NCBI RefSeq assembly: GCF_029873635.1
Contig: NC_080428.1
Span: 63,049,957 to 63,113,956, forward strand
Reading direction: 5' to 3'
DNA from: Malania oleifera
Taxonomy: Eukaryota > Streptophyta > Magnoliopsida > Santalales > Ximeniaceae
DNA length: 64,000 nt
The notes beneath the pieces were generated by a model, which was not told where the DNA came from, searched no databases, and saw nothing but the letters and a program-made list of their open reading frames with translations. This document shows positions 43,263-54,480 of the stretch, piece by piece (positions within the stretch are counted from its first letter, which is position 1; each line of letters starts with the position of its first letter). Both the position numbers and the translations under genes were made by a program.

Positions 43263-46200
43263 TCACTGGTGCTGGGACCCAGTCTCTATTTCATGGGCTA
43301 GTTCTCTTGTTAGCTTGTCAGCACGGTCGTCATGCCCACCAGCGAAGGTATAGACTCGAAATGCTAACTGAAAAGCCCTCCAGAGCATTTTAGCAGATCC
43401 CTTGGCTGGTCCTTCAGTTTTAGACCCAGCTTTTGCTGCTTTTGCATCTCTACCCTCCTGGATTAAAGCCAAAATAAAATTGTTTACATAGAATTCAGAA
43501 CTTCTCCAAAAGAATTCTTTTAAGTAGTTCAAAGCAAATTCTTAATTAAATTATATACCTTAAGTGCCAACTCCATACAGCTTGAAGAGACATCCACCAT
43601 TGATTCCTTAATTCTTACAAGAATATTGAAGTCAAAATGGATGTTGTGGCTCTGAAACTTTTTGGATTCTTCATCTTTTGTTCGTTCCAGTGCATCCATT
43701 TCTCCTTTGATCTGTTCATAATTGACCTTGATTAGTGGTGAAACTTGGGTGTAATTAAGATATAACTATGAAGATATGTGTATCCAATGGTGTGCATTCT
43801 AAAGTTTCACCTTATTGAAGTAACGCTCAACCTTGTCGAGGAGCTGGGGCAGGGGAGCCTCTATCTTCCAGTTCTCAAGGTTAGAGATTGTCTCATTTAA
43901 TCGAGTGTACAATGCTGCTGCCGTCCTTAAAGTCTCTAACTTCTTTATGGGGAAATCTTCAAATCTTGCCAGTACCTGCACTTCGAAGAATTTCAGGTTA
44001 GAATCAAGCAGCAAAGTTGTGTTAACAAAAACAGGACAGTGGAAATAAAGCTGAATAATATTGACCTGAGTTTCATCAGTTAGCTTCTCGAGATGTGATT
44101 CTACATGTTTGTGGAACTTTTGCAGCTCAGACATATCCTTTGTTTGGAAAGAACTGATGGAAGTTTTTAGCTCCATGATTGAGTTTGAATATTTTTTAAC
44201 ATCTTCTTGAATTTGTTGGAAGTATGCTGATCTGAGACATGCAAAAGAAATTAGAAAAAAGTGGAATTTTTTAGTTTGTTCTCCCCCATTTTCACTGTCT
44301 TGTGTTGATATCATTATATAACTTGTCAACTTTATACACTAAATGGATATATGAGAAGCAGACCTTCTGGCTATCTCAGCCAGTGCATCCGCCATTCCCT
44401 GTTTCCCACCAGCAGAGCCCCCAATCTGGTTCTTTCTCCCATTAGGTGATTTACCAATTTGGTTACATCCCTCCACCTTTCCTTTCAGAAGCCGATACAA
44501 ATTACCCATCTGGGTTGATCTCTTCAATTTAGTAGTTTGTTTCTTGGCTCGCAAAGATTTTGCCACGCCAAGTGGAGGAGGTGGTGGTGGAATTCCTCCC
44601 TTTGTTAGTGGCGTTGGTGGTGGTGGGGCTGACACTGATCCTTTTGAAGGTAACATGGGTGGTGGAGGTGGTGGTATGTTTACACTTCCGGATGTTTTAG
44701 GTGGGAGCGGTGGAGCTGGTGGTGGTCTTGCCAGTGCTGCATTTTGTGGCAGTGTGGGTGGTGATGGTGGCAATGATGGCGGGGCTGGTGGTGTTGATGC
44801 TGCTACATTTGATGACAACTTCGGTGGCACTGGCGGTAGGACTGGGTTGCTGGTTTCACCAGTTCGATCATCTCTCAAATTTGACACTGGAATTGTAGAA
44901 GATTCTTCCCCAGTTTTGTAATCTTTGATTCCCTCATAATTGCTCTGTGCTTCTATCTCTGGTTTTGGTTCATCAACTGTGTTCTTCTGCATCAAAGGGC
45001 TTGAATATTTGGCTGAGTTATGAGGGAATTTGTGAAATGAGAGGCATTTCATATCAAACGAACTTAATTTCCCCACTGCTTGGACTCTTAGAGGCAAGAG
45101 AAGAGCTGGGGAATAAGAAATATTTGCAGACACTTCCTCCTTGGCAGAATAGTTGGTGTGCTGTGGGAGGACAGATGTTGGGGTTACTGGAGAGCTGCAG
45201 ATGGAGCTGTTGCTAGAACAAGAATCCCCTGAATCACAATCACTCTTCTGATCTTCCACATCCATCATATCAAACCTCTCTCCAGCTAGATTAATCATGT
45301 CATCAAGTGCCTCCAACACTGTTTCAACTGCAAAGAACAAAAAAAGAAATTCAATGAGCTTAATTCACAAACATTCCAATTAAGAGAAAGCTGCCACCTA
45401 AATCCTGGAGAAAAAACTTACCAATGCGACCAGAAGGGATCTGCATATTGCTGAGATCATTAGGCTTGCAGGGTGTTGAGCACTCCTGATTCTTTGCTGA
45501 TAAATTCTGAAGGGATTTCAAAGAATTGCAAAAGTAGACCATTCCCTGTTTGAACATGTCATATCCATTAGCCTATGAGCCTTTGAAATTATGGAAAAAG
45601 CTATTTCTTGTTTCATTAGTTTAACATTGAACCTGTTCCATCGATAGACCCTTCAGTTCTGAACTTGGGATATGGGCTATGGCTTCAGGGTATAGCTTAT
45701 GGAGGCCCTCCATTGTTGAAATCACCAACTGCAAGAAGATAGGGAAGGAGGTAAAACCTAGAAGTGCACCAACACTTAAAAAAGAGGGTATTCTTCCTAC
45801 AACAGCTTGTGAATTTCCTAAGGGCAGATCAAAGAATACCTGCACCAACACTTAAAAAAAGGGTATTCTTCCTACAACAGGTTGTGAATTTCCCAAGTAC
45901 AGATCAAAGAATACCTCATTAATTGAAGCAGAGCCATCACAGGGAGGCAGGTCCATGGTGTCTCTAAAGGTCAGGATCTTCCTTCTTAGCTCATTCGTTA
46001 AAATCAAGTTGCCTGTAGATCCGGGCGAACCATCATCCATCAAGCCTTCCGCTCCTGTTTGACTCTTAGACATTTTGGGACTTTTGGTTGCCTGCACCTG
46101 CCATCCTTGCGTCAAGATTACTTGCTAGATAATTTCATAATGCTAACTTAAATTTACAATACTGTTTGAAAATTTGGAATTTGGAATTTTGATTTAGATT

Positions 46201-46482
46201 GGTGTGGATCTAATCAATACAGAATCACATTGATTTGCATTCAAATTCACACAAATTCAAATTAGAATATGAAACTTATGATCCAAACACGGCTTTGCAA
46301 GAAATTCTATTGTGGACTCATGTTTTGAAGAAAAATTCAAAGACCCATTTGATACCATACCTGGTGTCCGCAGGGACTGTGACAAAACAAATTCAAAGAC
46401 CCATTTGATACCATACCTGGAGTCCGCAGGGCCTGTGACAAAACAGCAACGGCGAGAAGCCGCAGCACGCGCCCGAACTCAT
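43263..46482 (-). CDS. Proline-rich coiled-coil protein of the At4g04980/IPGA1/CHUP1-related family, nine exons
   Basis: My spliced model joins 46417-46482, 45915-46091, 45633-45728, 45422-45545, 44364-45327, 44066-44231, 43811-43975, 43559-43711 and 43263-43457. All introns are GT-AG, every phase matches, and the product is 701 residues. Residues 23-81 include TKSPK and ELRRKILTFRDTMDLPPCDG, diagnostic of the At4g04980-like 'formin-like/hydroxyproline-rich' family. Residues about 318-407 are poly-proline (PPPPPP blocks, FH1-like) and 422-441 are basic (LKRSTQMGNLYRLLKGK). About 465-701 is the helical C-terminal domain shared with CHUP1 and IPGA1 (ADALAEIARRSAYFQQIQEDV, ERYFNK, LAFRVYTFAGG). 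Relatives act on actin or microtubules; the role here is inferred only. The start ATG at 46482 is the least certain part. Tandem duplications sit at two donor sites. A partial copy is at 1-227. Confidence 0.9.
45765..45915 (-). repeat. 75/76-bp tandem duplication at the exon 2 donor
   Basis: 45765-45840 and 45841-45915 are near-identical, differing by one indel and a few substitutions. The second copy ends exactly at the last base of exon 2, so the true GT donor (45914-45913) is repeated as a decoy GGTATTC at 45840-45834 within intron 2. Confidence 0.9.
46334..46445 (-). repeat. 56-bp tandem duplication at the exon 1 donor
   Basis: 46334-46389 and 46390-46445 differ at three positions by eye. 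Each contains, on the minus strand, TTTTGTCACAG, then CCCTGCGGAC, then CCAG|GTATGG. The last 29 bases of exon 1 and its donor are therefore repeated inside intron 1. Confidence 0.9.
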
Positions 46483-47368
46483 CTGTGATGCACTATTTAT
46501 TGCAGAGCCGCAGACAAGGAGTAGGAAGGTGAGAATCACGAGTCACAACAGAGGGTTGGCCATGCCTGCGCTGATTCTGCCTCAGGCTTGCTAAGGAAAC
46601 CCAAGGTTTAATAAGGGAACTGGCTCACAATAGGAAGAGAATAATTGTGGGACATTCAAAAATTCAAATTGGGAACGTGGGGCGCATTAATGTCATGCGT
46701 CAAGTACTCATTAACAAAGGTTCATTCTGTTCCCCCCACCCCCCATCCTTTTCGTCTGTCTCTGAAACTTCCATAGATAGGGAGAGCCAAATTTGGAAAA
46801 GAAAACTAGAAAAGTTGGTTTTTATTTTTATTTTTTGGGGATTTTTTAGTTCTTTTGTTATTGCGGTTTGAATTTATATTTTTTTTAGAAAGATGGTTTG
46901 AATAATTGAAGAAAGGTGTATTGCGGGTGCGTTTGCAACGGCTAGGAGCCAATGAATCCATGAAGGCAGGGAAGTTTGGGTGGCCTGCCAGCTAGAAGGA
47001 CAATGTATGGGGGAAGGGCTGTGTGGCAACTTTTATTTGCATCAATCCAACACCACAAGCCACAAGTCAAAAATTAACAGAAAATTTTTAATTAATTAAT
47101 TAATTAATTGTTTTAAAGCTTAAACAGAGATTTTTGAATTAAAAAATGTGCTCATTGTTTGATTTTTGTTTAACCCAATCAACATAAGGGGAAAATAAAT
47201 AGCTCCCTATACTATATTTATCAAATTCATAGGGTTTTGGAATATCCGTCAATATTTTTGCTCTAGCGTCAAGGCATGAGGAGACTCCAAACTTTCAATA
47301 CTAAATTATGAGATTTTTGATATTTTAAAAAAAATTAAGCTAAATTATTATTGATTGAAATTTTTTAT
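46483..47368. other. 5' flank of the proline-rich gene
   Basis: No coding sequence is seen. A CCCCCCACCCCCC tract lies near 46733-46744 and TTAATTAATTAATTAATT at 47092-47109. I could not place a convincing TATA box or transcription start. Confidence 0.4.
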
Positions 47369-47825
47369 CTTTTGATCTTTTTTTTTTTTTTGGTTTTTGA
47401 TCTGAAAATTATAATTATATAGATAAAAATGGATATGTATAGATATACCGGGCATACCAGGAACAAAAGAGGTCAAGTTCCCAGACACAATTGCAAAGCG
47501 ATATACTTTGGAAAGCAATACAAGCAAAAGGGAAGGCCGAGCTCCCAATCACAGAAGCACTTAGCTTGAGCCCTGACCTTTCGGCCAATTTAAAAACATA
47601 ATAAAACATGGGCATACCCAGGGGCAAGAGTCAGTTTAAAACAATGCTCAATTACATAAGAAAGAAAATTTAGCGTACACAAGTGAGTCTGAATCACTTT
47701 AAGAATTGCATTCCAATGAGTGACAGAGCCCTCAAATTTCTTTATGTTTCTAAAGTGCCATAAATTATAAACTGTGATTGCCACTCTCTCTTTGATCTTA
47801 CTGGTTGCTTATTGTGCTTTTGATC
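47369..47825 (-). mobile_element. 5'-truncated LINE with 9-bp target duplication and poly(A) tail
   Basis: CTTTTGATC occurs at 47369-47377 and again at 47817-47825. Immediately inside the left copy is a T-run (47378-47391), which is the poly(A) tail of a minus-strand insertion. The minus strand encodes AITVYNLWHFRNIKKFEG near 47784-47730, typical of the extreme C-terminus (zf-RVT region) of plant L1-type LINE ORF2. Everything upstream of that is missing, as expected for 5' truncation. Confidence 0.75.
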
Positions 47826-49809
47826 AGCCTTTCCTTTTTCATTATAACATATCAATATCTTTTATGAATAGTTCATGCATTGTATTTCATTTTTCGTCTT
47901 CTCATTATAATTTAATAGTTAATAAAATTTATTGATCGACTATATTGTTATTATACGCAAACTCATTATATGAAATTAATTTCCAATTCAATTTTTTCCC
48001 CTTAATTTAAGAAACTATTTAGTTGACTTCGATTGATAAACACTATTTTTTCCTAATACACTGGATATTTTCAATATTAATAGGAGAGAAATAAATATTT
48101 AGAATTTTAAAATACCCGTAATTTACGAAAAATATGTGATGATCAACCCTCTCTAGAGCTCATATTTAATAGTCACAAAAATATGCATATATTTATGGAC
48201 ATATTAGATAGCTTATAATTATTATTGTTTTTATATATTTTAACAAAGTATTAATATGTAAAATTTATTTTATAATGAAATTATAAAATATGAATATATA
48301 AGTAATAAGTAATTTGAAAATTAATTTTAGTATTGCATTTTAAAATATGGACATCTCCATAACCCATTTTTTTTTTTTTAAAGAAAGAAAGAAAGAAAGA
48401 AAGAAATTTTAATTTTGAATTCCTAAACTATCTCTATGATTTTTCTTGACGAAGTACTGTTATAATATATTTTTTCTCTAAAATATTTTAAAATTTTTAC
48501 TACATAATATATGTTTATATATATTTATTGACACACACACACACACACACACTAGTTACTTCACTGTTTTTTTTTTTTTAAACATTGAATATGTATCAAG
48601 AAGATATTGCTATAAAATTTTAATTTAAAACACAGAAAAATAAAATAAAATTGTAAAGTTAAAAATATGTTTTGTAACACTATCAATTAATATGCATGCA
48701 CCTTGGGATGCATGGAATAGTCTATGGAAATTAAAAATTGACCAAATTAAGATAATTATTTCTAAATAAGACATGCAATTAATCTAATGTGTCAATCCAT
48801 AATTAATGAACGCGTTTTCTTTTTAAAAGAACATAACAAAATAGAATTTGCTAACATTTTTTTCAGTCGCTAAGCATATTTTACTATATAGTATAACCCA
48901 TGATTTTTTTTGAGTTACAAATATGTATTGAGGAGTATAGTAAGTGAGAAATATGTAGAGAAATAAATGTAACGTTCTTATTAATTTTTCAACTAATTAT
49001 TTTGATAATGATTTTTTTCTTAAATTAGAAAAGATTAAACCACTTTTATTGCTTGACCTAAATGACAAAATAGACAAAGACCCAACGAAACAATTGATGT
49101 AGTTGTCCATATTTAGGAATAAAAAAACTCTTCATATTAATTTAAAGCTAATAGTAATATTTTTCAAATTAATTGATCTTTATTGGTAAACAAGTTAATA
49201 ACACGACCTTGGTACTTATGTAAATGGCATTTTTTTGCCTCTTTTGTGCTAACTACGAGAACCATATATAGATTGAAAAATGGAATATTTTGTTTAATAA
49301 TTTTGAATTTTTGTTATTAAGTTTTCTTAATTACTCAATTATGTGATGTTCTTATTGATGTTTGGGGGGGCCGCCGGGGGGGGGGGGGGGGTGTCTTCAT
49401 CAAATTGCATGAATTTAGAGCAAGAATTTGCCATTTGGAAGACAAAAGGTAAAAATCTTTTCAAAATATTTGCACAATTAGCTATTGCTAATTTTTATGG
49501 CTTGGATTAAGGAGTCTTCAAGTTCTATTTAGTTGTAATTGGGGAAGAGTCTTGTTATTGATTACAATATTAAGAAAGATCAATACCCACTTCTTGCTTA
49601 AATAAAAATTGCTATATGTAACTTTTATGAAGGCTCATCTATATTTAATGGAAGCATGACCCTAGAAAAAAAAAGGTAAGCCCATTTTTATTCACTAATT
49701 TCCTAAAATTTTATTTTCTAACTTAATCATCAAAAGGTTATTTGAAGATTAGATCTTACCTACATTTTGTTATTTTGTTTTTGTTTTTTTATTTTTTTTG
49801 TAGAACCCA
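47826..49809. other. Gene-free AT-rich region
   Basis: No gene or element is recognised. It holds an AAAG run (about 48382-48405), an AC run (about 48532-48552) and the poly-G tract at 49364-49391. Confidence 0.5.
49364..49391 (+). repeat. Poly-G tract
   Basis: Seven G, then CCGCC, then 16 G, within very AT-rich DNA. It could form a G-quadruplex, or it could be an assembly or polishing artefact. Confidence 0.8.
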
Positions 49810-50198
49810 TGTTGTGAATGTGACTCACATTCTAAAGGAAGACATGAAGAAAATATGTGGAGCAGCAGCAATCAATTGACTAATTAATCCAGAGTTCAGA
49901 ACAATTACATTCTATTTGAAACAGTCGATTGATTGGCTTGGAACAACATGTGCATATTTTTGACTTTTGAATGATTGGACATTAATATGGTTGAGTTTGG
50001 GGGGAAACCTCCAAGGGGGCTTATATATGCATAGAATATGTTGTATATAAAAAGTTAAGTGTGGAAGAGAGTTTTGAGAGAATTCATGTATTGTTTATGT
50101 AATTTGAACAAGAAGGTAGTGAATTCTTATCGTTTGCTCCTGTGGATGTAGGCTTTGCCGAACCGCATAATTCCTTATGTCATTGTTCTTGTTATTGC

Positions 50199-51170
50199 TG
50201 TTAGCCTGATAAGGCTTAAGAATCTTATTTTGACGATAACAAATCAAAGGAACTTAATATATTTGGTTAAGTGATAATGTTTCAAGACGAAAGTATTTTT
50301 GGATAAAAAATCAAGTGACTCAAGTAATCAATGTCAAAGTGCTTGAAAAGTCTGATGACAGCTTGAACTTAATGCTACAAAGATTTTATAAAGTTTGTTG
50401 AAACTTGAAGACAAGTTATACATGAAGAAAAGAAGCTATGCATGAAGACTTAGTGAATAGAAGTGTCATAGTTGTTTAATAGTCTCATGTAAGTATTTCG
50501 CATGTTTTCAAAATAAGTGTTTGAAGCTTTTGGGATTTAATATGGACTTAGAGACTTGATTTTAAAAACCTCGAAAAATATATTTTCAAAATCTCAATTC
50601 AATATTCTAAGTTTAAAAGCTAACAAGTTTTTAGAAACACATTTCTTAAATTCATAAAAATTGCAAGTTCAGGCGATTGACTGTGTATGCTTAGCCGATT
50701 GATCTTTTATATGCTTTTTAAGAAAGTAAACAGAATAGCATTAGACGATTGACCCCATCAGGCCTAGGTGACTGACCCTATTCTGAGTTTGAAAAATTGC
50801 TGTGATTTAAAGGCACATGCGACTAACCCTTCGAGATTAGGCGACTGACCTTCGAGAATTCAAATTTAAAACAGCGTGGGAATGTTTCCAAAATTGATTG
50901 CTTGGACCCCAAACAATGAGAAAACTTGGAAAATATACCAAGTAACTTGGGGAATACGAAAATTACTTTTTAAACTCTATAAATACAATTTGATTTCAAG
51001 AATTACATATCCAACAATCAATAGCAATCAACATCCAAGCTTACACTCATACTCTCAAAGATCTCTTATTGAATACACTTTGTTGAAGGTTCATTGCTAA
51101 GTTCTTGTCGATCAATTCTCACCGTACTCTGAGTTTTCTATTGAGATTTCAATCTAAGAATCAATCCATG

Positions 51171-51223
<53 letters not shown>

Positions 51224-51690
51224 GAGCTTCAAAATCTTTATTGTGTACAAATCTGCTCTAACTGAGAGTGTTCTTGTACGAACCAAAGATTGTTCTTGTT
51301 CTTCTTTTGTTTTTGACGATTCAGGGTTGTTGAATCATTGCCTAGTGAGAGGGGATTCTCGTTAGTGGGGGAACTCCACTTGAGAAGGAGAGAGGTTGTA
51401 ACTTTGGCCTAATAAAGAAAGTTGGAATCCTCACAGTGGTTGCTTGAGGCAAGGACGTAGGCTTTGGGCCGAACCTTGTAAAAATATGGCGTCTCTCTGT
51501 CTTCCCTACTCTTTTTAATTTTTTGTATATATAAATTGTGTGGATGCTTACTTAATTGCTAGAAATTAATTTGTTATTGGGAATTGCGGAAACCTTAGTT
51601 AAATGGAGTACGTTGATTGATAATTATCAAAACTCATTAACTTATTGATTAGTTACATACTTAAATTCAAGTAACTTATTTGATATCAAA
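50199..51690 (+). mobile_element. LTR (family C, copy 1) inserted in copia element B
   Basis: It starts TGTTAGCCTGATAAGGC and is collinear at its left end with 62546 onward (AAGGCTTAA, TTTTGA(C/T)GATAACAAA, GAACTTAA.ATATTTGGTTAAG). 50660-50860 carries about six GGCGATTGACC/AGGCGACTGACC motifs. An AT microsatellite is at about 51174-51221. 51470-51490 has the GGACGTAGGCTTTGGGCCGAACC motif. A primer-binding-like TTGATATCAAAGTC near 51690 suggests the LTR's right end. No coding body follows. Confidence 0.5.
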
Positions 51691-51740
51691 GTCTGAATTT
51701 TGGAAGCTTGTTGAAATTTCTATTTTGTTTCATATTGTGA

Positions 51741-52238
51741 TGTGACGACCTAAAAATGCTACTATATATATATTTTTTATATACATAAAACACTGATACC
51801 ATAGATAAACCACCCGACCCCCAAGTGGGTACCAGGATGACCTGTCCATATCCCAATTAAAACATGCAGCGGAAACACATACATAAACTCCAAATACAAT
51901 ATCAAAGTTCTATAACTATCGTATTATATATACATATGTCTCCCCAAAAGACCAAATATTACTACAACCCAAAGTATTACAAGACATATCCATATACATG
52001 TACATACTAGTGTCTTACCAACACTATCTTCAATCCCAAAACTACTAATCCTGTCGGGAGCTTTTTAAGCTGGTCTCTCTAGATTTCCTGAAATGTTAAG
52101 ATATTAAGGAGTGAAACATCTCCCAGTAAGATAGAATAAATTATTTTAGTATGTGGTAACATGAGTTTAAATGAGTCAAAAACACGTTCATTAAATACAT
52201 AATTTAACTGAGTAGTCCTGAAATCTATACTCATATTC

Positions 52239-52290
<52 letters not shown>

Positions 52291-53570
52291 TTGCAACCAT
52301 GTATTTTCTTAAAAATATGTATGTGCTCAATACGTTTTCTTAGGTTCGAAACCCAACATGTCTATAAACGTAGTTTCATCATGTCTGTAATGAGGAATCA
52401 ACCTGAGTGGACATCCATATATCACCGTCATGTAATTACCCCACATGACTGGGTTGTGCAATCCGAAGGCAGGACTTAGCAATGGTTGGCCTACCAGGTT
52501 AAGTCAAACATAACATAACTACGCACGATTGCCCACCCAACCTGGTCCACCAATCTTACTTGCTGCAACACTTCTCGGGTTGGCACACAGTGGGTATCCT
52601 ACTCGCTGCAACACTTCGAGGCTAATTGGCCTCCGACCCAACACTTTCTAAATAGTGTGGCTGCACTATCGGCTAAACACCCAACCTCGTCTGCCCATCC
52701 TACTCACCGCAACACTTCTTGGGTCGGCAAACAAGGGGTTACACTATCTGATTTGGCTAACTAGCCACGGTACTGTGCTCTGAACATACCTAGTCCATCA
52801 GGGTTGTCATTTCCACAGTAATCTCAATATCAAAAATATCATATTTGTATAAATCACATTTTGTCATAAAATATTTCCACATGTTAAATATAAAAACATA
52901 TTCTATCATATCGCTACATTTGCTAGTATAAATCACATTTTGCCATAAAATATTCCCACATGATAAATATACGGTAACAAAACCAATACTCATGTCATAC
53001 AAATTTTAAGTAATATTTCATAAATTAGTAATTGCCCAGATAAATATATGATATTCCAGAACCAGCATTTTCAAATGCCGGGTACGTTAGAAAATCCTTT
53101 ACATTATCATTTTCTCATGCTTTAAATTAAACATCTGATTCCCAAAATGCCTGATATAAATTATTCCACTTACCTGTTTCTTGAAGAAATGCCTATAGGG
53201 ATCCTAGAACAATGCCTGCGGCGTTCGCACAACACTCTGTATCCATATACCCTAATTTAATCAGCTCAGCCCCAAGATTAATACCATTTTAACATTCCTA
53301 AGCCCACACACTCCCATTAACTAATTAAATCCTAAAAACAATAGATATAATTCATTTCCTTACCTCAACCTTGGAGTGGTGCCTAGGATTCTCAAAACAC
53401 AAATTCGCTCTGATTAAAATGATGAGGGTTGAACCTAGGACCTTGTGGTAGTGTCTGATCGTCAATGAGAGAGAGAGAGAGAGAGAGAGAGGTATGAGTT
53501 TTAACCTAAAAAAATGAATTGAAACCTATTTATACGTTTTGGACTTGGAGCAATACCGTTGACAGTTTTA
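51741..53570 (-). mobile_element. Ty3-type LTR in reverse orientation
   Basis: TGTGACGACC at 51741 is the inverse of an LTR end ...GGTCGTCACA. Read on the minus strand, 53570 downward shows AACTGTCAACGGTATTG, then a TATA box (GTATAAATAGG near 53535), then GAATCCTAGGCACCACTCC, then GGTTGAGGTAAG near 53370. This is the same layout as 1850-3385 read forward. Microsatellites (AT)n(AC)n at about 52238-52290 and (GA)n at about 53468-53491 lie inside. The U3 start is missing where it meets the pol fragment at about 53577. Confidence 0.5.
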
Positions 53571-53576
53571 TCCAGT

Positions 53577-54290
53577 TGCCTACAGGTTAGCATTACCTCC
53601 AACACTATCTAGGATCCATGATGTATTCCATGTTGAGGAAGTACGTTTCAAATCCTTCACACGTGATCAGTTATGAATCACTGGAACAAAAAGATACTCT
53701 GTCATATGAAGAAGTGCCCACTCAGATTCTGGACCTAAAGGAACATGAATTATGCACTAAAAGGATCCCATTGGTAAAGAAACTGTGACGCAATCATGTA
53801 GTTGAAGAAGTTTCATGGGAGTTAAAGGAGAAAATGCGTCAGAAATATCCACACATGTTCAGTGGGACCCAGTGTTGAACTGATAAAGGTAAGGGTAAAT
53901 AATTGTTTTTGCTTGTTGTCATGTACAATGTAGGGTAGTTAGTTATAAGTTAGTATTTTTGGTTCTAGATTATGTAGGGTTTTGGGAGAGTTTCCTTTTT
54001 ATATGATTGATTGTAATCTCGTAGATCCGTTTATGTAACCACGGTATTCATCCACCACAAGTGAGGGTAATTAATAAAATTTCTATAATTTTCCCCAAAT
54101 GGAAGTACAAGTGTTAGTTAGCAAATTTCGAGAATGAAGTTTTTATAAGGAGGGGAGGATGTAGTGACCTGAAAAATAATAAGAATAAAAATAAATAAGA
54201 AAGAAGGAAATTTGGTTTGGTGTAGACGAAACCGTCAACGGTTTTGGGTGAGCTCAGAAAACCGTCCATAATTTTGAGTCACCCCCCTCT
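53577..54290 (+). mobile_element. Ty3/gypsy chromovirus-type 3' fragment: pol C-terminus, polypurine tract, LTR start
   Basis: 53579-53873 encodes AYRLALPPTLSRIHDVFHV..., SYEEVPTQILDLKEHEL, VKKLW.NHVVEEVSWELKEKM and QKYPHMFS, the integrase C-terminus of Del/Tekay-type elements, with one internal break. About 280 bp of 3' sequence follow. A purine tract (AAGGAGGGGAGGA) then comes immediately before TGTAGTGACCTGAAAA at 54160, the start of a 3' LTR that is lost after about 54290. Its U3 has a GAAACCGTCAACGGTTTT motif. Confidence 0.75.
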
Positions 54291-54398
54291 TGGGAGTACA
54301 CCTTACTTCTTAATTGCTTTATTAACTTGTTGTGGTTGTGGAATATTTCTATATTCATCACTTAGATTGCTGCAGTGTTTGAGTTTGATTCTTTACAC

Positions 54399-54446
<48 letters not shown>

Positions 54447-54480
54447 CATTGTGCATTGTTTGAGGGGTTCGTTTTTCACA

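Noticed and set aside
44544-44921. Glycine-rich protein frame on the plus strand
   Set aside because: It is the exact complement of the poly-proline exon of the minus-strand gene. Gly-rich reads arise automatically from CCN repeats.
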